From CAYMND01 sp964465065 (GTDB lineage Bacteria > Acidobacteriota > Aminicenantia > UBA2199), in contig CAYXHZ010000020.1 of the NCBI GenBank assembly GCA_964465065.1, positions 1-50,859 of the forward strand: 50,859 nt of DNA, written 5' to 3'. Shown piece after piece: positions 1-7,741 of the stretch (position 1 is the stretch's first letter; each line of letters begins with the position of its first letter). The position numbers and the translations under genes were made by a program. The notes below the pieces were generated by a model, which worked only from the letters and a program-made list of their open reading frames with translations, was not told where the DNA came from and ran no database searches.

Positions 1-2674
1 ACTGTTTTCAAGGTAGTGCGGTTCTGGGATTTGACCTGATGAAAGGGATTAAGACCAGTGATGGAAAACTATTGCCGAAAAAATCGACGTTCTGGGATTT
101 GACCTGATGAAAGGGATTAAGACAAAAATCGACCGACCCCCATTTGGTCGACTCGTAAAGGGTTCTGGGATTTGACCTGATGAAAGGGATTAAGACATTA
201 TTTTCTGGAGTAAACGAAAACAGACACTGCGTTCTGGGATTTGACCTGATGAAAGGGATTAAGACGACATCAAGGTGCGGACAAACATAGTCGCATGTGT
301 CGCTGGTTCTGGGATTTGACCTGATGAAAGGGATTAAGACGGCCACCTCAATGGCAGCCATTTCATTGAAGCTGCTGTTCTGGGATTTGACCTGATGAAA
401 GGGATTAAGACGTCATCTTCTGGAGTAAACGAAAACAGACACTGCGTTCTGGGATTTGACCTGATGAAAGGGATTAAGACTTTACCTCCAGTTTTTATCT
501 AACTTTCTGCTTCTACCGGGTTCTGGGATTTGACCTGATGAAAGGGATTAAGACGGTGTATAACGGCAGTAATAAAGCAGGTAGTGCTGACGTTCTGGGA
601 TTTGACCTGATGAAAGGGATTAAGACTCTAAAAATTGGTTACGATGTTTGCCGGTAGTGCGGGGTTCTGGGATTTGACCTGATGAAAGGGATTAAGACTC
701 TTGTTGTCGGCGACTACTGTCGCCAGCAACTTCCGTTCTGGGATTTGACCTGATGAAAGGGATTAAGACTGGAGTAAACGAAAACATTGCCTCACCTTTT
801 TTTGTTCTGGGATTTGACCTGATGAAAGGGATTAAGACTCCCCAACCCTCGGTAACGATACTCCGTTTGAGCCAAAGTTCTGGGATTTGACCTGATGAAA
901 GGGATTAAGACAACCGAAGTGGTAGCGGCAACCACAAATGAAGCGACTTGTTCTGGGATTTGACCTGATGAAAGGGATTAAGACTCCCTCAAGGAGAATC
1001 GTTTTTTCTCCCAGGCAATGTTCTGGGATTTGACCTGATGAAAGGGATTAAGACTCCGGACGACGGCCAGACACCGCCGTCCGATGGTTCTGGGATTTGA
1101 CCTGATGAAAGGGATTAAGACAGGATCTCCTTCAAGGAGAACTTCTTTTTTTCCCAGGCGAGTTCTGGGATTTGACCTGATGAAAGGGATTAAGACTTTT
1201 TGTCAAACTCAATTGCCTGCTGTCGTTGCTGCGTTCTGGGATTTGACCTGATGAAAGGGATTAAGACGCGGACTTGATCTCCACCTTGTACTGACCCGGC
1301 GTTCTGGGATTTGACCTGATGAAAGGGATTAAGACGTAAACTCCGCCTCCAAGCATGAGGACAGCCTCGTCTCCTGTTCTGGGATTTGACCTGATGAAAG
1401 GGATTAAGACGGTACTGGAAAGATACAAATTCCCGTCCGCTCTCATTTTCAGTTCTGGGATTTGACCTGATGAAAGGGATTAAGACGTTGGTGAATTCTC
1501 CGTTCTTCCGGACGACGGCGTTCTGGGATTTGACCTGATGAAAGGGATTAAGACCATCATAATAGGATCCACCAAGCATGAGGACAGCGGTTCTGGGATT
1601 TGACCTGATGAAAGGGATTAAGACCCGTCCACAATATTGTATACCAACTCCCAGATTCCAGTTCTGGGATTTGACCTGATGAAAGGGATTAAGACTTATT
1701 CTCGGCGTTCGTTTTCAGCTCTTGCGAGTTCTGGGATTTGACCTGATGAAAGGGATTAAGACCACTTGTCATCATAGCGAATTTCCATCTCAATCCGTGT
1801 TCTGGGATTTGACCTGATGAAAGGGATTAAGACATAATCTCGCTTGTCATTTTTTAACCTCCGCAACCGTTCTGGGATTTGACCTGATGAAAGGGATTAA
1901 GACAACGAGTGGTATGGAAAGGCTCGCCGTTTTGTCGTCGTTCTGGGATTTGACCTGATGAAAGGGATTAAGACGATAGTACATAGGTCCATCGCTGCCG
2001 CACAAGTGCCGTTCTGGGATTTGACCTGATGAAAGGGATTAAGACCTTTTGGTTCGATTCCTGGATTGTACCAGTCTCCTTCGTTCTGGGATTTGACCTG
2101 ATGAAAGGGATTAAGACACTTCCGTGACGTAACAGAACCCATCTATTGATGTTCTGGGATTTGACCTGATGAAAGGGATTAAGACTCAGATTCGGGGCGA
2201 AGATTTCACGAATTTTGTCTGGTTCTGGGATTTGACCTGATGAAAGGGATTAAGACTTTCGCGTGTGAACGGGTTCGCCCCGATGGATTTTCGTTCTGGG
2301 ATTTGACCTGATGAAAGGGATTAAGACGTTTTCCGATGCTTTATTTGTCCGTTCTCTCAGTTCTGGGATTTGACCTGATGAAAGGGATTAAGACATGGTA
2401 TCCGCTGAATTCAACGGGATGTCGGCAAGTTCTGGGATTTGACCTGATGAAAGGGATTAAGACGTCACTATCCGTTGCCTTGAAGTATTTAGTCATGGTT
2501 CTGGGATTTGACCTGATGAAAGGGATTAAGACTAGGGCAACCGATGGAGATTTCATGGTGATATCGTCGTTCTGGGATTTGACCTGATGAAAGGGATTAA
2601 GACAATTGATTCTTCGCTATATCCAAATTCTGAACAAAAGTTCTGGGATTTGACCTGATGAAAGGGATTAAGAC
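1..2674 (+). CRISPR. CRISPR array, 38 complete repeats, truncated at left edge
   Basis: The 35-bp repeat begins GTTCTGGGATTTGACC and ends GGGATTAAGAC. I count 38 complete copies, the first at 21-55 and the last at 2640-2674, and they look identical by eye. The 37 complete spacers are 32-41 bp; positions 1-20 are the tail of a cut spacer. The repeat end ATTAAGAC looks like the 8-nt crRNA 5' handle of many type I and III systems, and the only degenerate repeat lies to the right. I therefore read the array as transcribed left to right with its leader outside the window. The repeat carries an internal direct repeat (GGGATT twice) and no strong hairpin. No cas gene is visible, so the type cannot be assigned. 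Several spacers are related to each other (see findings). Confidence 0.99.
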
Positions 2675-2712
2675 GCCTAAAAATAACGGTATAAACGCAA
2701 TCTTTAATAGCG

Positions 2713-2727
2713 CATAGGGATTAAACC
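2713..2727 (+). repeat. Decayed terminal CRISPR repeat (3' part only)
   Basis: After the last full repeat comes a spacer-sized stretch (2675-2712), then CATAGGGATTAAACC. This matches the last 15 bases of the repeat at 11 of 15 positions, including AGGGATTAA. The 5' half of the repeat is not recognisable. Degenerate repeats usually mark the leader-distal end. Confidence 0.65.
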
Positions 2728-2755
2728 TTATTATAAAGTAGAGTGTTTTGTTTTT

Positions 2756-2783
2756 TTGTTAGTGTAATTTTGCACAATATTTA
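2756..2783 (+). promoter_or_regulatory. Putative promoter of the DUF1874-DUF1232 operon
   Basis: TTGTTA (2756-2761), a 16-bp gap, then TATTTA (2778-2783), in an AT-rich stretch between the array end and the ribosome site of the next gene. If real, the operon is transcribed independently of the array. Confidence 0.45.
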
Positions 2784-2807
2784 AGCTAAATAAATTTGGA
2801 GGTAATC

Positions 2808-3230
2808 ATGACTTTGTATCTACTCAATTCCATGGTCACACCTTTTGTGGCCGAAAAAGGCAAGCTGGTGGTTTTCGCCATTCAGCAGATCAATCAGGAG
2901 GATTATCACAGCCATTTGCAGGAGTTGATCAAACGAAAGGTGAAAATTGTGTCGGCCATTGGTTTTAATGAAACCGTTTCCTTCCTGAAAGGTGTTTTTC
3001 CGCAAGAAGCAGAGTACTTCTCCTACAACCGTGACCCGGTTTTTCTGGAAGAGGGCGACATGGCTCTCGTTTTCCGGGTGGCAGACCGTAGCGACAAACT
3101 TCAGGTATGGCCCCTTGAAGAAATCAAGAAAAAACATGAGGAAGGTAAGACCGAATTTTACCTTGCATCTAGGATTTTTGCACCAGAGTTGGTTTTGAAC
3201 GCGCATGCCATATTGGATGGGGAGGTGTGA
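2808..3230 (+). CDS. DUF1874 (AcrIII-1/Crn2 ring-nuclease-fold) protein lacking the catalytic His
   Basis: A 140-residue protein of the STIV B116/SIRV1 gp29 family, in which characterised members degrade the type III CRISPR messenger cyclic tetra-adenylate. The start is ATG 2808 behind GGAGG (2798-2802); an in-frame TTG at 2796 overlaps that site. Family landmarks are the N-terminal LYLLNSMVTPF strand, SAIGFNET (residues 49-56), NR at 73-74, the GDMALVFRV strand (82-90), R93 and the C-terminal LEEI...EGKTEFYLASRI. Against SIRV1 gp29 as I remember it, the region from N73 onward aligns without gaps. The catalytic His47 (motif IGHDST) corresponds to F53 and the active-site Glu88 to K96, while R66 and R85 appear kept as R74 and R93. 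The fold is therefore recognisable but canonical catalysis is unlikely. It lies next to a CRISPR array and 2 bp from a DUF1232 gene. Confidence 0.82.
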   Translation: MTLYLLNSMVTPFVAEKGKLVVFAIQQINQEDYHSHLQELIKRKVKIVSAIGFNETVSFLKGVFPQEAEYFSYNRDPVFLEEGDMALVFRVADRSDKLQVWPLEEIKKKHEEGKTEFYLASRIFAPELVLNAHAILDGEV

Positions 3231-3232
3231 TT

Positions 3233-3571
3233 ATGACTTACGATCCCAAAAAAATCATTTCTGAGTTTGGGAAGGGAGATGTCGATCCTAAAGACGAGGG
3301 CATATTCCGAAATATCTTAAAGAAAGTTGGTTTGGAGAAAGCGCTGATCCTTTGGCATATTGTTTGTCATCCAAAAGAGGCGATGACGATTTTCTCGGCT
3401 GGTGATTTTGCAGTCATAGTGGCTGCAGTATTCTATGCGGTTTCGCCCATTGATGCCATTCCTGACTGGATCATTGGCATCGGGTTCATCGATGATGCTG
3501 CGGTACTTACCTACGTACTGAAGCGTTTTTCCGATTATATCGACAAATACAAGCGACGATACAATCTTTGA
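3233..3571 (+). CDS. DUF1232/YkvA-family small membrane protein
   Basis: A 112-residue protein carrying the DUF1232 (COG3339, YkvA-like) signature: a hydrophobic stretch containing YAVSPIDAIPDWIIGIGFIDD followed by a basic helix ending KYKRRYNL. The start is ATG 3233 with GGAGGTG just upstream; a GTG at 3227 would overlap the DUF1874 stop. The hydrophobic segment spans roughly residues 55-95 and could give one or two membrane passes. The 2-bp spacing to the DUF1874 gene implies one mRNA. The biochemical role of the family is unknown to me. The CRISPR neighbourhood suggests, but does not show, a role as a membrane-associated accessory protein. Confidence 0.8.
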   Translation: MTYDPKKIISEFGKGDVDPKDEGIFRNILKKVGLEKALILWHIVCHPKEAMTIFSAGDFAVIVAAVFYAVSPIDAIPDWIIGIGFIDDAAVLTYVLKRFSDYIDKYKRRYNL

Positions 3572-3588
3572 TCGTTATCTTGACAGTT

Positions 3589-3621
3589 GGGGGATCTGCG
3601 TCTTCTTCACGAAGATCCCCC
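3589..3621 (+). terminator. Hairpin after the DUF1232 gene, possible terminator
   Basis: A 9-bp perfect stem, GGGGGATCT (3589-3597) and AGATCCCCC (3613-3621), with a 15-nt loop, 18 bp after the DUF1232 stop. No T-run follows, so intrinsic termination is uncertain. The rest of 3572-3847 appears non-coding, with a TATAAT at 3798-3803 that may be the -10 of the next gene. Confidence 0.45.
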
Positions 3622-3847
3622 TAATAGCTATCTGGATGAAGACCGAGAATGTACTGAGGGAAAGTACTATGGTGCGCAGCCCCATCATCCTTCCCAAAAA
3701 AGATCTCACAGTAATCGAGCGGAAGACCGGTACCGCTCAATTCTTTCTGTATTCGTAAACTCGTCGATTCACGGTATATTCTTTTTCTGTATACAATTAT
3801 AATATCTTCGTCTCAAGGATAAGGTATGGTCAACAAGGAGAATAGAC

Positions 3848-5533
3848 ATGTTGATGCGGATCCTGATTCTGTTTTTCCTCCTGATTCCGCTCCTATCCGC
3901 CGCCGATGAACCGGCAAGCCTGGTCAACCTGGGCGGTACGGTCCGCAGCATGGCCGGAGACTGCCTGGCCGGAATGCGTGTCGAGGCCCTGGTCAGAGCG
4001 GTTTCAGCCGACCCGACCGGCAATGGAACGGCGGAATACTGGCTGAAGGTGGGCTATACGGACGGCAAGGGGCGCTTTCTGCTGAACCTGCCTGTCGCGA
4101 CCACGCTGCGCATCACCGCCTCGGGGCCGGGTTACGCGGCGCTGACGCAGAACCTGAATTTGCAGACCGGAACCAATCTGGCCGATTATCCGGTCACACT
4201 CAAGGCCAACCTGGCCGGCATCGAGCCGGGAAGCCGGGAGCAGGCCGAGCTGTACGTTTCCCTGGTTCACCGCCAGGCCATCGACAAACTGCTGGAAGGC
4301 CGGAAATTCGAGGGAATTCAGGAGTTCCTGGAGAGCCAGCTGATCGACGGCCGGGAAAGAACCTGGGCCTACCGGCTGACGGGTTTTCTGCTGCTGGACT
4401 ACGGTCTTCCCGAAACGGCGCGGCTTTTCTTTGAAAAGGGGCTATCCGGCTGGTTTTGCAACTTCCAGGCCGAGAAGCGCATGCAGACAGGGGATTTGGC
4501 CGGGGCGATCGAAGCGTATTCCCGGGGCGATCCGGTTTGGGAACGCACCATGAACCTGTACCGCTGTGCCGAGCGTTTGCATGTGCAGGGTGAATCCGCG
4601 CTGCGGGACAGGGCGCTGAAACTCGCGGAACATTCATACAAACAAGCCCTGACTTCGTATTATCTGGAGCCGTTTCTGCTGCTTCCCGGTATGATGGGCA
4701 GGCTGATCGATATGGAGCGGATCGAGCGCGTATTCTACGACCGGATCGACCCGAACGTGCAGGCCTTGCTCGAAAGGGCGGGACGCTATTGCACAATGAT
4801 GGAGAAGAAGTCGTACCTGTACACCTGCCGTGAAAGCAAGACCGACCGCATCCTGACCAGTTCCATGCTGTCCCGTGCCGAGAACGATCCGTCGGCTCAT
4901 TTCGACGGCCGGCCGCTGCCGGATTTTTCTTTCGTGCCGGTGGAACTCGAGGAGCGCTACGATATTCAACTGGTGGTCATGGATGACGGAAAGATCGAGG
5001 AAAACCGCCGGCTCTTGTACAAGACGCAGGGGGTCCGCTTCGAGGGCCAGCGCCTGAACAGCATCGATATCCACAAGGCGCATTTCGGACCCAATTCGAT
5101 CGTCGGTCCGGATGTGCAGGCCTTCTACATCTATCACCTTGCCGGAGAGGAGGATTGCCTGGACCAAGCGGCCTGGATCGTCGAGGCCATCCCGAGATGG
5201 AGGGCCTGTTCCGACCTCAACCCGGGCCGAATCTGGATCAGCAAAAAGGACGGTTCGGTGCTTAAAATCGAACGCAGTTATCAACTGGACAAGGACCGGG
5301 ACCAGATTCGCCTGCGCGGCCTGATTCTCGGATTGCAGCCGCGCCTGACCTTCATTTCCGAATTCGCCTTCGCCAAGGACGGTATCCGCTACCCCAGCCG
5401 GATCGAGGTCCGCGAGAGCTACCTGGACGGGGAACGGGAAAAGCTGGTCAGGCTGGTGATCGAATCCCGTTTCAGCGATTATCAGTTTTTCGGAGTCAGC
5501 TCGGAGGTAACGGTAACAAAAGACCCGCAATAG
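3848..5533 (+). CDS. Secreted protein with carboxypeptidase-regulatory-like domain and helical repeats
   Basis: A 561-residue protein starting at ATG 3848 with AAGGAG upstream. Residues 1-19 form a signal peptide. A CarboxypepD_reg-like beta-sandwich follows (about 27-115: LGGTVRSMAG...TDGKGRFLLNLP...ASGPGYAAL), typical of extracytoplasmic proteins. The middle (about 130-330) is helical and TPR-like. The C-terminal part contains a stretch (GRIWISKKDGSVLKIERSYQ) similar in pattern to outer-membrane lipoprotein-sorting or DUF4292-type folds. It therefore probably acts in the periplasm or at the outer membrane. The precise function is unknown. It appears to be monocistronic. Confidence 0.7.
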   Translation: MLMRILILFFLLIPLLSAADEPASLVNLGGTVRSMAGDCLAGMRVEALVRAVSADPTGNGTAEYWLKVGYTDGKGRFLLNLPVATTLRITASGPGYAALTQNLNLQTGTNLADYPVTLKANLAGIEPGSREQAELYVSLVHRQAIDKLLEGRKFEGIQEFLESQLIDGRERTWAYRLTGFLLLDYGLPETARLFFEKGLSGWFCNFQAEKRMQTGDLAGAIEAYSRGDPVWERTMNLYRCAERLHVQGESALRDRALKLAEHSYKQALTSYYLEPFLLLPGMMGRLIDMERIERVFYDRIDPNVQALLERAGRYCTMMEKKSYLYTCRESKTDRILTSSMLSRAENDPSAHFDGRPLPDFSFVPVELEERYDIQLVVMDDGKIEENRRLLYKTQGVRFEGQRLNSIDIHKAHFGPNSIVGPDVQAFYIYHLAGEEDCLDQAAWIVEAIPRWRACSDLNPGRIWISKKDGSVLKIERSYQLDKDRDQIRLRGLILGLQPRLTFISEFAFAKDGIRYPSRIEVRESYLDGEREKLVRLVIESRFSDYQFFGVSSEVTVTKDPQ

Positions 5534-5545
5534 AGCGCTCGGGTA

Positions 5546-5574
5546 TTGACAGATCCGGGCCGAGCGGTTAAGAT
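5546..5574 (+). promoter_or_regulatory. Strong sigma70-type promoter of the methyltransferase gene
   Basis: TTGACA (5546-5551), exactly 17 bp, then TAAGAT (5569-5574). Transcription would start near 5581, giving a 5' leader of about 100 nt before the TTG start at 5683. I see no recognisable riboswitch in the leader. Confidence 0.7.
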
Positions 5575-5682
5575 GACCTCACATGGTCCTTGTTCGATAA
5601 CATTTTCTTTGTCTGGTTCGCCTGATTCTGTTGTCGGGTGAATAGCGTTCCATCCCTTCAAAAAAATATGGAGTAAAGAAAA

Positions 5683-6441
5683 TTGACCGAACAAGAAATG
5701 CTGACTCAGATTTATAAACTGTTTCACCCCTCTCTGCTACGCTTGGGACCGGGTGACGACCAATCGACCCGCCAGGCCTTGAACCTGATTCCCCAAGACA
5801 TCCGCAGACCGGGACGCCGGATTCTCGACCTCGGCTGCGGTAACGGCGCCCAGACCATCTGTCTGGCCCGGGAGCTGCGGGGAGAGATCCTGGCCGTGGA
5901 CACCCACCAACCTTTCCTAGATGAACTGACGAAACGTGCGGCGGCGGCCGGTTGCGGCGAACGGGTCCGAACCCTCTGCGCCGACATGGCGTCGATTCGA
6001 CCGGAACAGGGTCCCTTCGACCTGATCTGGTGCGAGGGCGCGATCTACAACATCGGTTTCGAGAAAGGACTCCGGCACTGCCGGACTCTCCTGGACGGCG
6101 GCTACTTTGCCCTGACCGATCTCAACTGGCTCGGTTCCGAACGGCCTGAGGCCTGCCGCGAATTTTTCGAACGGGTGCAGTTGCCGGTGCTGGACATCGA
6201 CGGCAATCTGGACATAATCCGGACGGTCGGGTTCGAAACGATCGGGCACTTCGCCTTGCCGGCTTCCTCGTGGTGGAATGATTTTTATAATCCACTGGCG
6301 AAACGCCTGCAGGAACTGCGTCGGACTCAGGCCGGTGATGCGGCCCTGATGGAAGTGGTCGCGGGTACCGAGGCCGAAATCGAAGTTTATCGGCGTCATA
6401 GCGCTGCCTATGGCTATGTGTTTTATGTCATGAAAGCCTAG
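5683..6441 (+). CDS. Class I SAM-dependent methyltransferase
   Basis: A 252-residue protein. The likely start is TTG 5683, because GGAG (5670-5673) lies 9 bp upstream; ATG 5698 is the alternative. The SAM-binding motif I is ILDLGCGNGAQT (about residues 47-58), followed by the motif II acidic residue in ILAVDTHQ and the motif IV-like FDLIWCEGAIYNIG. The arrangement matches UbiE/COQ5-type small-molecule methyltransferases, and the substrate cannot be deduced. It has its own promoter and is followed by a good intrinsic terminator, so it is probably a single-gene unit, convergent with the porin-like gene. Confidence 0.88.
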   Translation: MTEQEMLTQIYKLFHPSLLRLGPGDDQSTRQALNLIPQDIRRPGRRILDLGCGNGAQTICLARELRGEILAVDTHQPFLDELTKRAAAAGCGERVRTLCADMASIRPEQGPFDLIWCEGAIYNIGFEKGLRHCRTLLDGGYFALTDLNWLGSERPEACREFFERVQLPVLDIDGNLDIIRTVGFETIGHFALPASSWWNDFYNPLAKRLQELRRTQAGDAALMEVVAGTEAEIEVYRRHSAAYGYVFYVMKA

Positions 6442-6472
6442 GCTTTCCGGCAAACGATCCCGACATGGGAAG

Positions 6473-6510
6473 GCCCGGACCGGCGAAGCGTCGTCCGGGC
6501 TTTCTTTTCT
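6473..6510 (+). terminator. Intrinsic terminator between convergent genes
   Basis: The stem is GCCCGGAC (6473-6480) paired with GTCCGGGC (6493-6500), followed on the plus strand by TTTCTTTTCT. It ends the methyltransferase transcript and may also serve the leftward porin-like gene. Confidence 0.8.
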
Positions 6511-6524
6511 CTCGGTTCTCCAGG

Positions 6525-7640
6525 TCAGAAACTCAAAGTCCAGGAATTTTGAAAACGGGTTGTCTTGCGGGTATCGGCACCCAGGTAATCGGTGGCCACA
6601 TGCAGGATTTCGAATCCGATGGCCAGGGCCTTGTTGAGCGAATAGACGGCGTTGGCGTACAGAGCCGTATTTTTGGAGCGATTGCCGGGGGACAGGGTCT
6701 CCTCGTCCGGTTTGTCCTGCCCGAATCCGGCGTTCACTTTCAGTTTGTCAGTCAGAGCGGCCTGGATCGCGGCGTAAAATCCGCTGGATTCGATCTCTGT
6801 CTGCAGGGCGGCGTTGGTGCCCTGGGCGATGGCGCCCATGTAGGGGAGCATGTTTTTACCGCGGTAGAATTCGCCCAGGAGCTGCAACCGTTTGGAAAAA
6901 ACCAGGCTCAGGTCGACGTTGAGCGAATGGCTGTCGTAGGGCACCTTGCCCTGGCTGTTGCCGCTGTGTCCCGACAGACCGATCTGCAGCGAACCGTCTT
7001 TGTTGAAGGGTATCCTGGCGGCCAGTCTGCCCTGCAGAGTCGGCATGGCTTCGGCTGTGCCGTCGTCGATGCCGTCGTTGTCCAGGTCGCCGGCAATGGT
7101 GCGCAGGATGCCGGCCTGAAAAGTCAACTGGGTTTTCCCGGTCGTCAGGGTGTGTTTGACGCTCAGCTGAGGCCGGCGGTAGCCGATGTTGCCGCATGCC
7201 CACATGACCGCATAATTCAGGGTGGACGGGTTGAGGGGGTTGATGATGTCCCAGGTCTGCCCGGCGATGATGGTCCACTTGTCGTTTTTGAGTTCCAGGT
7301 AGCCCTGGCGCATGTAGTTGAAGGCCTTGTTTTCGGCGCCGCCCCCGTAGAAATCGATCTCCACGACGCCGTTTACGGAAAAACTGCCGATTTTTCCGGC
7401 GGCGATCTTTAACCCCAGCCGGGTCTGGTTGGCGGTGGCATGAAACAGGCCGTCGCTGTCGCCCGGATTGGCGGCCCAGATGATGTAATTGCCGTGCGAC
7501 GAGCTGCCGGTCTCGTAGACGGCGTCGAGTTTGACGTAACCGTAGGGAGTGACCGAAAAGCCCGGCTGCTCGTCGGCGTTCAGCCCCAGGACCGGACAGA
7601 GGAACATCATTGCGAAAACGATCCAGTTCATTTTTCCCAT
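6525..7640 (-). CDS. Outer-membrane porin-like beta-barrel protein
   Basis: A 371-residue protein with a signal peptide ending near residue 22 (...VLGLNADEQ). The mature part starts with FSVTPYGYVKLDAVYETG, the first strand typical of DcaP/porin-type barrels, and continues with alternating polar/hydrophobic strands to a C-terminal aromatic residue (NSWTLSF), the usual signal for outer-membrane insertion. A Ca2+-type acidic loop (DLDNDGIDDG) sits near residue 185. ATG 7640 has GGAG at 7649-7652. It is probably a diffusion channel; the substrate is unknown. Confidence 0.78.
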   Translation of the reverse strand: MGKMNWIVFAMMFLCPVLGLNADEQPGFSVTPYGYVKLDAVYETGSSSHGNYIIWAANPGDSDGLFHATANQTRLGLKIAAGKIGSFSVNGVVEIDFYGGGAENKAFNYMRQGYLELKNDKWTIIAGQTWDIINPLNPSTLNYAVMWACGNIGYRRPQLSVKHTLTTGKTQLTFQAGILRTIAGDLDNDGIDDGTAEAMPTLQGRLAARIPFNKDGSLQIGLSGHSGNSQGKVPYDSHSLNVDLSLVFSKRLQLLGEFYRGKNMLPYMGAIAQGTNAALQTEIESSGFYAAIQAALTDKLKVNAGFGQDKPDEETLSPGNRSKNTALYANAVYSLNKALAIGFEILHVATDYLGADTRKTTRFQNSWTLSF

Positions 7641-7741
7641 GCTTGAACTCCTTGCGCGATAAACACTATGTTATATGGAAAATCGATTTTGGCAAGAATA
7701 CTCATGCTGGGGGCGAATTTCGAGCCTGATCGGGCGGCGGA

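Noticed and set aside
8..2587. Several open frames across the CRISPR array encoding repeated peptides such as VLIPFIRSNPRT or LNPFHQVKSQN
   Set aside because: They are translations of the DNA repeat in both strands; none has a ribosome site and the spacers give random sequence.
1..3571. cas genes or a CRISPR leader
   Set aside because: No Cas protein is encoded in the window; the DUF1874 and DUF1232 genes are the only neighbours on the visible side, so the system type cannot be stated.
3587..3802. Possible 71-codon gene after the DUF1232 gene
   Set aside because: No ribosome site, starts inside the hairpin at 3589-3621, and the composition is not protein-like.
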